A stretch of 64,000 nt of DNA from Vitellaria paradoxa. Its lineage: Eukaryota > Streptophyta > Magnoliopsida > Ericales > Sapotaceae. Each line of letters starts with the position of its first letter. Within the stretch, counting starts at the first letter, position 1. Positions 33,806 through 45,118 of the stretch are shown in pieces. Below the pieces are notes generated by a model. That model was not told the origin of the DNA, searched no databases, and was given only the letters and a program-made list of their open reading frames with translations. Both the position numbers and the translations under genes were made by a program. Location of the stretch: contig CM034240.1 of the NCBI GenBank assembly GCA_019916065.1, forward strand, positions 42,729,180 through 42,793,179, given 5' to 3'.

Positions 33806-34236
33806 GTTAAACTAATCCGGCCGGTTTTGAAATTGTAATTTGTTATCAAAATGAGGCATATATATATATATATATAGTATCTTCTAAGAGGCTGTTTGGA
33901 TGACTTTTCCTTTAATTTTTTATACATATATATATATATATATATTTTTTTTTTCATTGCTTTTTAATCAAAATTTTATTTTCTATTTCCTTTTTAGGCT
34001 TTTTAGGTTTGGTTTCTGATTTTTTTATTTAAAAATTAAAAAATACTAAACAACTACCTAAGATATGGTTTAAAAGTCCAAATTTTAATAAGTTTTGGTA
34101 TTTTTTTGTCAAAAGTTAGTTGGTTATAATTTTTGGTATATTTAGTAAGCAAATAGTAATTTTTAGTAATTTTTTACGACTTTTAAGTGTTTGATAAAAT
34201 TTTTGTCAAAATTTGACTATTACTAGCAACTTTTGA

Positions 34237-34627
34237 GGGGCCATTTGGAGTGTAAAAAATAACAAATAAAAATATCAAAAGTGAATTTTTGAAATTTCTA
34301 GTGTAAAAAGTTGTTTTGAAATAATGGTTGGATATTTGTATCTGATATGATACAAAGTTGTTAAAAATTATACAAAGTAACAAGTGACAAAATTTTAGTG
34401 GAGAATTTTAAAATTTTTTAGAGTTTGTGGAACTTTTTAATACAAATGTCAGTTCAACTTTTAAAAAAAATCCGGCAAAATTTGTTGGAACGCATTATTT
34501 TGGTTTGTTCCAATAGATTTTGATAAATTTTTTTGAAAGAATTAAAATTTTTTAGAGTTTGAAAAAATTAAAATTTTTGAAATTTTTTGAAATTTTTTAA
34601 ACTTGGTTGGTGTTCCAAATAACCCAG
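34237..34627. mobile_element. TIR element nested in a C-type repeat between the RLP 5' copies
   Basis: The left end GGGGCCATTTGGAGTGTAAA and the right end GGTGTTCCAAATAACCC are imperfect inverted complements. The surrounding sequence on both sides (34080–34236 and 34628–34740) carries TTTGGTAAAAGTT-type words of another repeat (AGTGTTTGATAAAA / TTTTATCAAACACCT), so this is a nested insertion. Confidence 0.5.
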
Positions 34628-35837
34628 AGTTGAGCGAGTTACTGTAGTTAATTAGAATAGTGAAAAAAATTGGTGTTTTATCAAACACCTAAGAAGTAAC
34701 TTTTGATAAATTTTTTATTAAAAATTTGGTTGCTAAATGATGCACAAGTTCAAAATTGAAAACTTTTTTTTTTCTAATTATTATATTTTAAAGTTTTTAT
34801 TTTTTACTTTTTAATTATAATTTACTTTACTATAATAAAATTAAGAATATTTTGGTTAGTTGCCTATTTGAATTTCTTTTTTTTACTAAAAAGTTCAAAT
34901 TATATTAAGAATTTGCATTTCTAGATTATTTTTTATATATCGTCGAAATTAAAATTTAAAACATATTAATAAGTTGTTTTTTTAGACATTTTAGTCAGAC
35001 ATTAAAAAAGAACATAATAAAGACTAAAAAATGGAGTGCAATAAAGTTATTAGTTGAATGCGAATATCGCCTACCATTAATTTGTATATTTATATATGTA
35101 TTAATAAAATCGTGTATTATATTTTCTTCTTTTATCATTCTTTTATATTCAACATGATATTCTTCTTTGCTCTTTGTTATATTTTTTCTTTTTTTTTATA
35201 AATTTTTGAATTAAATTTTTTTTACCACATTCTTTAAAATTCTACATGACATACCTTCAAAATTTGAAAATCATTATAAGTCCAAAAGTTTAAAAAATTA
35301 AAAGTTTGAAACTTTTTTTTTTAAATCTAAACTTTAAAGTAATAATATTAATAATAAATTTTAAATATTGAAATTTATCAATATATTTTAGGGCATAAAC
35401 TTTTTGTATAAAAAATAATTTAATTCACAAGTATTTCACAAATATATATTAATTTAAAGAGAACATATTTTGGCTCATTCCTTTAATGTTATTTATATAT
35501 TTCAAACATATAATTTTAAGTTATAATCGAGCAAATTATCACCAAGTTAAAGGACAACACATGATTAAAAATAATAAGAATATTTTTAATTGAGTTACTA
35601 TGATAAATCAATCAAAAAATTACATTAATACAGTTAAGAATAAAAATATTTTAATTCAAATTATTTTTACCAAAGGAATCAAGACTTAAAAAAAAAAAAA
35701 GGGTAAAAGTGTACATTGAAATTAACATCTGTTTTGAAAAAATTAACATAAGCTCTTAATACTTAATAGAATTTCGAATTTAATTAATTTTATCTACTTA
35801 CCGAAACTTATCTAAATAAAAAAATATAAATATAGAG

Positions 35838-36196
35838 ACCTTTTAAAACTCAAAAAGTTAAAATAAAATATGATTTGAGTTACTTTTTAATATTTAGAAT
35901 GCAAATCATAAATCACAAAAAATAGAAATAAATAGTTTCGTTTGAATGATTTTTTGTCTGTTCGAATGGATTTGGATAGACACTTTTTAACTTTTCTTTT
36001 AGAACTTTTTGAAATTTGTTAAAATGTTATTGCGATTTGTAAAGATTTTATTGAAATTTGTAGAGATTTATTAAAATTTATAGAAATAGATAAATTTATA
36101 TAAATTTACGTAGTTCGAAATAGCAAAAGTTTTGTAGAAAATTGTAAAGAGTTATAGCGACTTTTAGAAATTTTTTGAAGCTCCAAACACGCTCAT
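35838..36196. mobile_element. B-family MITE in RLP duplication copy B
   Basis: Words such as TTTGTTAAAATGTTATTG-GATTTGTAAAGATTT and the right end TTTTGAAGCTCCAAACACGC match the element at 57532–57976. Copy A lacks the insertion at the corresponding place (about 32745–32770), so it entered after the duplication. Confidence 0.55.
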
Positions 36197-36465
36197 TAAC
36201 TCAGTAGTTATTTTATAAACCTTTATTAGAATATTTTATAGTATATTTAAAAGAATTTTTGTTTATTAATGTAAAATATTATATAATCTCTTGTATCGCA
36301 TAGATTAGCATTAGTAAATAAATATAGTTTTGTATGAAGCTTCGCCTTCTATCTTTTCAAAAATATTAAAATTAAATTATATAAACGAAAATATAATTTA
36401 TATCATTAAAAAAAATATATGCATACAGATAAAATTAAAATGCGAAAGCCGTGAGATAAACATAC

Positions 36466-36580
36466 GGTGTGCAAGAAAATATCCAGTCAAACAATTGCGA
36501 CTTAAATTCAATGTCTTTTAAGTGAAGAATTGAGCACCTAAAGATTAAAAAATCAGATGAAAATTAGCGATTTTTCAATC
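36466..36580 (-). pseudogene. RLP second exon, copy B, broken
   Basis: Acceptor TTTTTGCAG and donor ACC|GTATGT are kept, but no frame is open throughout: TGA, TAG and TGA codons interrupt the LRR-like reading. It aligns base for base with 33029–33140. Confidence 0.55.
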
Positions 36581-36849
36581 CTGCAAAAAGTTGAGAGAAA
36601 GAATTAAGAATTTGGGGTGCTATATATATATATATATATATTACCTTATTATTTTCCATTTGATTCCAATTAATGGAAATTAATCCTTAATTATAATCAA
36701 TCTCGTGTATAAGTCAAAGAAGGATCAGAAAGTGAATAAAATGAGAATATGGAAAATAATTCTACTTTTTTTTCCTCTTTTATTTTTTCTCTTCAAAGCT
36801 TGGAACCAAATAAAGGAGATAAAAGAAAGGAAAAAAAAAAAGATTAATA

Positions 36850-37005
36850 GTCCGTTTAGCATGATGTAAAATGTTAAAAAATTTTAAAAATCTCTAAAAT
36901 TTTTAAAAGTTATTCACTTTTTACCTTACTGCACAAATTACGAGCCTACAAATTATCTCAAATTATTTTATTTTATCTTACTTTTTATTACTCTAAATGT
37001 ATATT
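36850..37005 (-). mobile_element. A-family MITE in RLP duplication copy B
   Basis: AGTCCGTTTAGCATG…AGTTATTCACTTTTTACCTTACTGCACAAATTACGA…TTACTCTAAATGTA is the reverse-orientation form of the A-family. It is absent from copy A. Confidence 0.55.
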
Positions 37006-37180
37006 TCCCATGATATATTCCATTAGAATTAAGAGCAAAAGCGAGAAGAGAAAGGTTCATTCTTAATAATTTTAGGTTTCTTTTATTTTGTTTTTCCTTC
37101 AGTCTTGGAACAAGGAGACAAAGAAAAATAAAATAAAATATCCCCCCTCCATCCAAACAAAGCTTATTCCTCCGTAAGAA

Positions 37181-37318
37181 GGGTTTGATTGGTTAAAAAA
37201 TATAGTAAAAATATAAATATTTAATGTAAAAATGATATGTAACAAAATTTAATAAAAAAAATATAAAAAAATAAAAAATTAATAAATTTTGATTAATTTT
37301 AACAAATCAATTACTCCC
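37181..37318 (+). mobile_element. D-family MITE in RLP duplication copy B
   Basis: GGGTTTGATTGGTTAAAAAA…AATGTAAAAATGATATGTAAC…AACAAATCAATTACTCCC. It shares its core with 16352–16506 and is absent from copy A. Confidence 0.6.
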
Positions 37319-37405
37319 GTGTGTTTTCAGTTTTCAGTAACATAATAGTATTTAATTTCCATTAGAATTAACAACAAAAGCAAGAAGAGAAGTAGTCACT
37401 TCTAC

Positions 37406-37810
37406 CTTCATCAGTAATCATTCCCTCAAAATTATTGAAACTCAAATTGAGGCTTCGGAGCTCTTTAAAAGGAACAAAGACCGACACATTTAAAGAGCAA
37501 TAGCTCGTCCAGTTTTCTGAAATTATAGTCACATTGTCGAGAGAGAGCACCGTCACGTGGCCCGTGGTGCGGTCGCACCCGACTCTCTCCCAACGACAGC
37601 AGTCGATACTCTCCGGGTGCTCCGCCCAGGTTGGGAGGAGAGCGTCTCCGTGAGCGGCAAGAGTGCAATTGGAATTCAGGAATAACTCTCGTTTGAGTTG
37701 CAAAAGACCCTTCCTCTCTTCCTCAAAGCAACCATTGTATCCTCTCACATGAATCAAAACTATAACCACCGCCCACAAACCTAACTTCCCTAAACAAACC
37801 CTTCCCATGT
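37406..37810 (-). CDS. RLP exon 1, copy B: signal peptide and N-terminal LRR cap, intact
   Basis: I choose ATG 37810 (MGRVCLGKLGLWAVVIVLIH), which gives a normal signal peptide; an upstream in-frame ATG at 37868 would add a hydrophilic leader. The cap has the paired Cys pattern GCFEEERKGLLQLKRE…SIDCCRWERVGCDRTTGHV, then FKELRSLNLSFNNFEG, and the donor GAAG|GTAGAA at 37405. Phase 1 matches later exons. About 6.5 kb and the damaged copy A lie between it and the next usable LRR exon. Confidence 0.78.
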
Positions 37811-38404
37811 TCAACAAATCTGGCCGGTTTTGAAATTGTAATTTGTTATCAAAATGAGGCGCACACACGGGCGCTCACGCACACATACATATATATATAT
37901 ATATAGTTTCTAAGAGGCGCTATTTGGATGACTTTTTCTTTAGTTTATTTTATATATATATATATATATTGTGGTTTTTAACCAAAATTTTATTTTCTTT
38001 TATTAGGCCTTTTAGGTATGCTTTCTAATTTCTTAATTTAAAAATTAAAAAAAATACTAAAGAACTACTTAAGTTTAAATGGTAACTTTTTTTTTTAAAT
38101 TTTTATATTTTAAAATTTTTACTTTATACTTTTTAATTATAAGAATTCAACCCGTAACATACGGCAATCAACGTCTAGAAAAGAAAAAGCTATTGCCTCA
38201 AAAAGCAATTGACCGAATTATTTTTAGTAGACCGCCGCGTGGTCATGGCTCCGAATTCGTCAGATGACTCGACTTAATTAACCTATTAAATGAAGAAAGA
38301 AAGACTTGACTTGACTGACTTACTTAATTAGAGGCAAGCAGAGGGGGAGTGATGGCTTACGCTCGGTTTTAAATAATTAATATAATTTAATGCATTTTCA
38401 CCTC

Positions 38405-38540
38405 ACCATCCCGAGAGGTGGTATAGCTGATTAGTGTGCGGTTAATTGAATTCTTAGATGTTACACTGGTGAGAGTTCGAGTCCTCGCCCCACTAAGATT
38501 TCTCTCACTTGTTCTTTTATTTTTATTTTCTTCACCCCAC

Positions 38541-38545
<5 letters not shown>
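38405..38545 (+). mobile_element. tRNA-derived SINE
   Basis: GGTATAGCTGATTAGTG (38420–38436) is a good Pol III A box, and GAGTTCGAGTCCTCG (38472–38486) a good B box, about 50 bp apart. The 3' part is a T-rich tail leading into (ATT)n. It has no tRNA cloverleaf, so it is a SINE rather than a gene. Confidence 0.6.
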
Positions 38546-38571
<26 letters not shown>

Positions 38572-38618
38572 TGTATTTCTCTTACCTATTCTTTTATTTT
38601 TATTTTCTTCACCCCACC

Positions 38619-38652
<34 letters not shown>

Positions 38653-38970
38653 TTGACAAAAAATATGAGTAACTTACTCTTATTTTTTATGCAAGAAATA
38701 TTTAATATTAATGTATAATAATTTATATTTTATCAAATTTTATACATTTATTTAAAATTTAAAATTTTATGTATAATTTTATTTTCTTCATCCCACCATT
38801 TCTTTTATGTTCATTATTATTATTATTATTATTCTGGCAAAGAATAAAAGTAATTTACTCTTATATTTGCACAAGAAATATTTAATATCAATGTATAATA
38901 TTTTGTATTTTATCAAATTTTATATATTTATTTAGAATTTAAAATTTTATGTATAATTTATGCATACGCT
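38546..38970. repeat. Tandem duplication (~190 bp units) with (ATT)n tracts
   Basis: The block TTTTATTTTCTTCACCCCACCATT, (ATT)n, AGTAACTTACTCTTAT, GCAAGAAATATTTAATAT, TTATGTATAATTT at about 38597–38783 is repeated at 38780–38965. A partial copy precedes it at 38515–38570. Confidence 0.75.
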
Positions 38971-40252
38971 AAACTAAAATTTTAGATCCACCACCAGAGG
39001 TAAGTCTTGTGTGATTCCTGTATTTTTCATTTTCCATTTTTGTTTGTACTAAAATAATCATATTTTACTTAATTAAAGAGGCTTATTTTTTCTTGACGGG
39101 TCTAGGAAATATTACCAAATAAATTATATGCATATCATATAATACGGGCATAAAATGTTTAAAAAAATGCCAAGGTATCCAAAGTATTCTTTAAAATACT
39201 AAATTCATCCTAATATTTTCAAAGCTAAAACTTTTGGCATGCTAAATCAAAAAATAAATAAAATATAAAGTCCTAAATTATTTAAATTAAAAATGGTTAC
39301 GTAATATCATCGAATAAAATTAATAGTAAAATATGAATTTAAATTAAATTCAGGCCATTACATTAGTGATGGGATGTTAATTTGAGATAATGAGATTTAT
39401 GATTTGTGAGCCATAAACTAATGCTGGCTTGCAACTAATAATCTATCATAAAATACGATGGAAAAATCAACAAGTAATTATAATTATTTATTATCCTCTT
39501 CAAAACAAAACACATCTGTGTGGTGCTAATTTGCCATTTGACACGTAAAATGATATGATTGGCGGCGCATAAAATTCAAAATAAAATTGAGGGTAGATAG
39601 AATTTAGAGTTGTAATGATTAAATAGAGTTAATTTTAACTCTGGCGTAAATATATATACATAATTTTTGAAAGGAAATTATTATAACTACAAAATATAAA
39701 CCTAATAAAAGGTCACATGGAACATGGTCTAATCTTACAAAGGTAAAGAATATTATAAATATAGAGGAAATTTATTAAAAAGATGTACCAACTATTGCAT
39801 TCTTTTATATATTTTACCTAAATTCCTTTCGTACATATTATCTTAACCATTGAAGATAGGGGTGTGTACAGTTTAGTTAAAATAAGTGAAATAAGTTATA
39901 ATGGATTTGTAAATTCTACAGTGAAGTAAAAAGTGAATAACTTTTAGAGATTTTAAATTTTTTTTTTTAATTTTTAGCAAACGTGGACGCAGTTAATAAT
40001 ATATTCAAATTAAGTGATTTTCTAATAATACATTCAAATTAGCCCATTGGATGTGTTGAGTTATATTTGTGTGATTTAAAAAATAATTAAAAAAAAAAAC
40101 TAGGCCTAATAGTCCTAACTCTCCGTAACAATACGTTTGAAAATTCTAGTATGTCATAATCTTTTTAGGAAATTGTTTTTGGGAACAAATTCGAAGTTGG
40201 TCCAGTTCTGGAACCCAATTAGAAATATTATTGCGTAATTCAGGGCACTGGC
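38971..40252. other. Gene-free interval
   Basis: AT-rich, with no credible ORF. It contains an A-family MITE (39866–39990). Confidence 0.6.
39866..39990 (+). mobile_element. A-family MITE copy
   Basis: GGTGTGTACAGTTTAGTTAA…AGTGAAATAAGTTATAATGGATTTGTAAATTCTACAGTGAAGTAAAAAGTGAATAACTTTT…AGCAAACGTGG. It has the full signature order of the family. Confidence 0.55.
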
Positions 40253-40334
40253 GTCGATATGTCCGAGTGGTTAAGGAGACAGACTTGAAATCTGTTGGGC
40301 TTCCCCCGCGCAGGTTCGAACCCTGCTGTCGACG
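40253..40334 (+). tRNA. tRNA-Ser(UGA): tRNA-Ser (anticodon UGA)
   Basis: 82 nt with a type-II (long variable arm) fold. The acceptor strand GTCGATA pairs with TGTCGAC (one G·U). The D arm holds the A box TCCGAGTGGTTAAGG. The anticodon arm is CAGACT-TGA-AATCTG with anticodon TGA. The variable arm is GGGCTTCCCCC, and the T arm GCAGGTTCGAACCCTGC holds the B box. The discriminator base is G, CCA is not encoded, and a T-rich Pol III stop follows near 40353. The gene has no intron and reads UCA-type serine codons. It looks functional. Confidence 0.96.
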
Positions 40335-41476
40335 AAGAGGGTGCATCTTATCTTTTGCTTTCAACTTCTGATTTGGATTTTAAATGTCGTGCAACTTGCA
40401 ACTCAGGAAATTTATCAGAAATCATTTGCGGAAGATTTTTATTTATTTATTTTTGTCTTGAAATCCCACGCCAAAAAATAAAAAAAAAAAGACAACTTAA
40501 TTTCTGATGCGGAAGTTTTAATTCTTTTTTTTTTTTTTTGGTTCTTGAAATTCCATAAAAATCAAATAATCGAATTGAAATTTTAGTTCTTCAGTTCGGT
40601 TTACCTGATTTGTGGTTCAGTTTTAGTTTTTTTTTTTTTTTTTCGTTTATAGATTCAAATTATATTTTAGTTCAATTTCAGGTCCACCAAAAACTGAATT
40701 AAATATTTATATATATATATAAATTTATTATTAACAAAAATAAAAATAAAAATAAAAGTATTTTACACGGAAATAATAAAAAACTTGTAAAATATTTTTC
40801 AAGAAAAATACATTAAAACAAAAATACCCCACATGAAGGTGGTTTCTGTGACCATCCATTAGAGTAATGCTACTCTACCAGAATTTATTATCAATTTATT
40901 ATCAAATTTTCAGAATAAGATATCATGAAATGAGCAAACCATACAAAAAGGCAAATACATTGGGAGATCATTCTGGCCACAGTAATAAATTCGGACAGCA
41001 TAGCATTTCCCAATCAATTACGTACCGAGTTTAGTCTTTCCCAATTAATGGAATCTAGACAATTTTCATTTATAATTTACACTAGGTTTGCAATCATTTC
41101 CACAAGATCTCAGGCAAATGAAGACTGATCTGCCTACCCTACTCTCTGCTTCTCATCATTGATTCTCATCAAAATAGCATAATTACAGGTTAATATCCCA
41201 ACTGAGAAAGCAAGCTCATATTGTCCTGTTTCTGAAACAAGAAGTTAAAGGCCTGCTTTTGCAGAAATATAAAGTAGTTCGTCGCCATCTTCGAAGACAA
41301 CAGCAGCTATATGTATATATATATATCGCAAACACACACAAAACTCAGGCCATGCATAAGCATTTTCCTGAGTGGCCTTAGAGAACCCACCAATCTATAA
41401 AAGATTTAGATATTCCTATATATATATATATATATCAACGAGAGATTGAGACATTACTATGAACAAAAAGGAATAA
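40335..41476. other. Intergenic interval and probable 3' UTR of the phospholipase gene
   Basis: T-runs, (TA)n near 40709–40720 and an unstructured AT-rich spacer. The part from about 41000 to 41476, with a more balanced composition, is probably the 3' UTR of the phospholipase C gene on the minus strand. No separate gene is seen. Confidence 0.5.
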
Positions 41477-44400
41477 CTAGTTGTGGATTGAAGATCTGGT
41501 AGTGAGAGATGACCTCATGTCAACGATAGCCGACTCGTCTGCACCCAACTTGATAGCCTCTTTGCTCGCTCTTATGAACCTCGACACAGCACCCCTCACG
41601 TATTCATGGGCTTCCTTCACATTCATTTTCTTGCTCATCTCGTCCGGGAAGCTGCTAAGAAAGTGGTCTCCGTTAAGAACAGCAGCAAGTTGGACTACCT
41701 CACCCTGAAACTCGGACAACCCCTTGTTCTCATCTGCTTCCGTGCTTCTCAAAGGAGTCACATCTGGCAGGACCTCTGTTACCAATATAAGAAGACATAA
41801 TCCATTAAAGTTCTTTTTTATTTTTATTTTTTTATTTTTCCCCCTCCTTGGTAAGAGCTTATATGTTCAAGGGTGTTTTAAGCATTGTGTCAATTAGTGA
41901 AGAGAGTTGCGCACATGGTCAATTTTATCAGGTATAAGCACCCAATATGAATAATTTGTAACCTTTTCAAGATATCCTGAAAACTGCATTTACTCCGAGC
42001 AGATCGGTGTCAATAAAATGTAGATACTGTTTGGAGGAGCAAAATTGGCAAAAAACACCAACTTTTGGTGTACCAAAACACTACCTAGGTGACAAGTTGT
42101 CAATACACTAATTTTTTGCCTTCATGACAAGGGGTACAATGATCATTTCATTCTAATCCAACTCAAAAGCTACCAAAATTTTTACCAAACACACAAAAAG
42201 TAGCCAAAAGTTACTGAAAGTTGTTAACAAAATTTTTACCAAACACCTAAAAGTTGACAAAAATTACTAAAATTTTATACTTGTTTCACCAAATACACCG
42301 AAAGTTTCACTTGCCAAAAGTTGCCAAAAATTGTGACTTCTAAGCGGGCCGTAATCTCAGTGAAAACTTTTACACTTCATAGAATGATTTCCGATTATTA
42401 ACAGCCTATGATCTTTTATACTTCCTGTTTTCTGGTAGAGGATAGCTCAAATGACTTGATTATTTTATAGATGTGTGTGTCTGTGTGTGTTATATTTCCT
42501 ATCAAAATGCATTCAAAAATTTTCCGTAGCAGCAAATGATTTCAACTGTGTTGTAATTTTCACAAGGGCTATGAAGTATAGAAGGCAAATACCTGGGCAA
42601 TCAGTTCTGGGAGAGCTTAATTCTCCAACAACTTGCTCGAACGTGCCAGCCCAAGCGTCTCTATGAGTCAAGAAGTTAGAGGAGAGGTTGAACATTTTCT
42701 TTATGGTAGCAGGGATCGAAGAGTGCTCGTATTCAGAATCTGGAGTAGGTCCTTTGGGTCTGCTTATGACTGCACAAATAAGAGATCAAAACAATAAGGT
42801 GATAAACTAAATTATAAGAACACATCCCATACAGGATAAATTTCAAAACCTTTATAAGTTACAAGAAGATAAAATATAAGGATATAAATGATCATATATA
42901 AAGTTATAACAGTCTTAATTATTTTCTGCTAAGATGTTAGGTACCAACATTCAACACAACCAAATATCCCGTAATTTCCTGCTGGCTTTGTATAACCACT
43001 ACCTATCAGGAAAAGGTCAATTGAAAGCTTAATTTACTTTAGACAACCCAACAAGTAAAGAGGGTCAGCGGAACTAAAGCCACCAATTTTTTTTTTTTTC
43101 CAAGGCATCTTCTACTATTCAAGTGACATTTGATTTACTTTTCTGTTTTTATTTTATGTGTTTTATATTTTAAAAATTTCAAAATAAAAAAAATAGAGAG
43201 CATAAAAATAGAAAATGCTTTCTATTTTTTTTTTTTATTTTGAAATTTTCCTTTCTTTGGATTAAAAAGGCTCAAAATGATTTTATTTTATTTTATGTAT
43301 TTTATGTTTTAAAAATTTCAAAATAAGAAAAATAGAGAACATAAAAATAGAAAATGCTCTCTATTTTTTTTATTTTGAAATTTTCCTTGCTTTGTATTAA
43401 AAATGCTCAAAACGATTTTTTATCATTTTTTATTTCATGTGTAATTTATTTTCTATTTTCTAAAACAAATTTTGAAAACACAAATAACTAAATACGTTTT
43501 GAGTTGTTTTTTCTTATTTTTAAAAACAAAAAATAGAAAATGAGCTCAAATCATAAAATCGAAAAGAAAAATAAAAAATAAAAATAAAAAAATAAACTAA
43601 ATGTCACCTTAAAAATAGTAATTAAAACAATCTTGATAAATTGAGATGTACTATACACAGATTGCTGACAGCGACAAAGACTGCTAAGATTACTTAATTT
43701 TTTTTTTGTAGATTTCAAATATTGACAAAGCTTACTAACTGCTAAGATTACTTCCAAGGATGGATGCCAAATGTTCTTATTTATTTTTTATTTTTTTGGA
43801 ACTGGTAACCTCTACCATTGAACTGTCCCCCTATTTGTTTCCCTTTATATTCTCTCCCCCCCCCCCCCCCCCAAAAAAAATATAAGGTCAATATATGACA
43901 TACAATACAACCATGTCCCATGAAAATTTCTATCATCGGCGCATGGAATAGCATATTCTAACCATGGAGTACTGATAACAAATACTCAGCTCGAAATTCG
44001 CCCTTACCAGTTCCTTTCTTGATCCAAGGAGAGACCATAATCGTAGGAACGCGAACTCCAAGCCGATCAAACTTGAAGAAAGACGGAGCAGGGCCGGTGT
44101 TCCCATCCGGGTTGGGAACATTCTTGTAAGGAGTCCGAACATGGTCATAGAACCCTCCATGCTCATCATAAGTAATAACCAACAGTGTCTCATTCCACTG
44201 AGGGCTTGCTCTCAATGTCTCATAAACCTCCTTCACCAGCTTCTGCCCATGAGCAACATCATGGGATGGATGGTCATCATTTGCCGGCAATCCCATCAGA
44301 TCAAAGTACCTCGGCTCGATCACCGTCAAGCTAGGCAAGTTACCATCTCTAGCATCTTTTTTGAAACTCAAATCATACTGGTGGAACTTAAATATGTACT

Positions 44401-45118
44401 TCAATTTCCTCAAATTCCTATAGAACAGAGTTGTGGGTATGTTTTGAAAGTATATACCAAAATTGAGACCATTGTGATGAAGTGAATCAAATATGGTATG
44501 TTGAGGGTACCCGCTAGCTAATTGCTTCTTGACATGGCTTGTTGAGCCATGGGAGGTTGCTGAGTACACAAATAGCCTATTGGGTTGAGTTGGACCCGGA
44601 ATTGAAGAGAACCACCTATCAAAAACCGCAAATTCTCGGACCAATGTTGCGAAAATGGGCAAATTTTGGGGCTTGAACCCTTTCATTACAGTTTCAGAGA
44701 GGTTTTGTGACATGGACAGCGCTTGCTCTACAAACCCAGTCATTGAAGGAATGGGACCAGAACCAAATACCTGTTGCTCCACAGCTTCAAATGAGTGACC
44801 CGGATCCGGATCCACAAACTCAGCGTCGTCTTTGAAGCAGATTGACTGAGGAGGGTCTTGGGCCTTGGTTGAAACTGGGTTGCATTCTCTCCCTGTGACC
44901 CCATTGATTGCCGGGTTGATGGAGTTCTTCATCCATCCAATCATGTGATCAAAGGATCTGTTCTCCAAAACCAACACAACAATGGTTTTGATTGGTTGCT
45001 GCTGCTGAGCAATTGCACACCCGTGATTGTTTGGCTGGAATACACCAGAAAGTGCGAGAAAGAGCAAGAAAATGGAGGAAGATGGGTGCTCTCTGCCTCT
45101 GGCCTTAAACCTACCCAT
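41477..45118 (-). CDS. NPC: Non-specific phospholipase C (NPC), 3 exons, 528 aa
   Basis: Exons are 45118–44008, 42769–42593 and 41775–41477; the introns are GT–AG and the joined frame is exact (1587 nt, TAG at 41477). NPCs hydrolyse phosphatidylcholine and related phospholipids to diacylglycerol and are used in phosphate-starvation lipid remodelling and signalling. Residues 12–35 are a secretory-type hydrophobic leader. The phosphoesterase signature [11 protein letters not shown] is at residues 52–62. [11 protein letters not shown] and [12 protein letters not shown] (316–327) supply further conserved acidic/His residues, followed by [12 protein letters not shown]. Exon 2 carries [13 protein letters not shown] and exon 3 the C-terminal [14 protein letters not shown]. 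The length is normal for the NPC1/NPC2/NPC6 group; I cannot fix the paralog. Both introns hold MITE-like repeats. No lesion is seen. Confidence 0.95.
42026..42350. mobile_element. C-type repeat (MITE-like) in NPC intron 2
   Basis: TTTGGAGGAGCAAAATTGGC at the left, and repeated words TTTTTACCAAACAC-TAAAAGTTG-CAAAAATTACT and CCAAAAGTTGCC towards the right. The same words occur in the arms of 60601–61607, in 61611–61700 and at 15230–15340. The ends are uncertain. Confidence 0.45.
43120..43610. mobile_element. TIR element with an internal ~140-bp duplication in NPC intron 1
   Basis: The ends AAGTGACATTTGATTTA and TAAACTAAATGTCACCTT are inverted complements (15 of 17 match). Inside, a block TTTTATGTGTTTTATATTTTAAAAATTTC…CTTTGGATTAAAAAGGCTCAAAA (43146–43276) is repeated at 43284–43411. 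A related element lies at 51430–51762. Confidence 0.65.

Larger units (their letters stand above)
31690..33960 (-). repeat. RLP 5' duplication, copy A (proximal, damaged)
   Basis: This block aligns in order with 34815–37990: the AAGAATATT-TG-TTA-TTGCC start, GTGTATTATA, the second-exon region, GAGAGAAAGAATTAAGAATTTG, exon 1 and the ATATATAGT-TCTAAGAGGC flank. It is about 0.9 kb shorter, mainly because it lacks the MITEs found in copy B. Confidence 0.75.
26515..37810 (-). pseudogene. Receptor-like protein (LRR-RLP, RLP13/14/15-type) locus, decayed
   Basis: This is a minus-strand, multi-exon, cell-surface leucine-rich-repeat receptor of the kinase-less RLP class. The parts are: exon 1 (37810–37406; signal peptide and Cys-rich LRR cap), LRR exons 30857–30702, 30391–30314 and 30221–30075, and a long last exon 28733–26515 with about 25 LRRs, an acidic juxtamembrane stretch, one membrane helix (FVSTYLVFLLGFAAVLC) and a short Arg-rich tail with no kinase. 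The coding path is broken. TAA at 27984–27982 stands where the context (SGEVPN-stop-LVRNCKNLE) implies a Gln codon. The second exon is frame-damaged in both copies. Exon 1 exists twice, once damaged. RLPs of this type sense extracellular ligands with co-receptor kinases; this copy probably cannot. A truncated secreted ectodomain from the 5' part cannot be excluded. Confidence 0.85.
34815..37990 (-). repeat. RLP 5' duplication, copy B (distal, exon 1 intact)
   Basis: This is the second copy of the block at 31690–33960. It has acquired at least three MITE-like insertions absent from copy A (35838–36196, 36850–37005, 37181–37318). It also shows a short internal repeat (TTCCATTAGAATTAA at 37018 and 37358). 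Confidence 0.75.

Noticed and set aside
38436..38718. Two ORFs rich in Ile/Tyr as small proteins
   Set aside because: They are (ATT)n and T-rich tracts translated in two frames.
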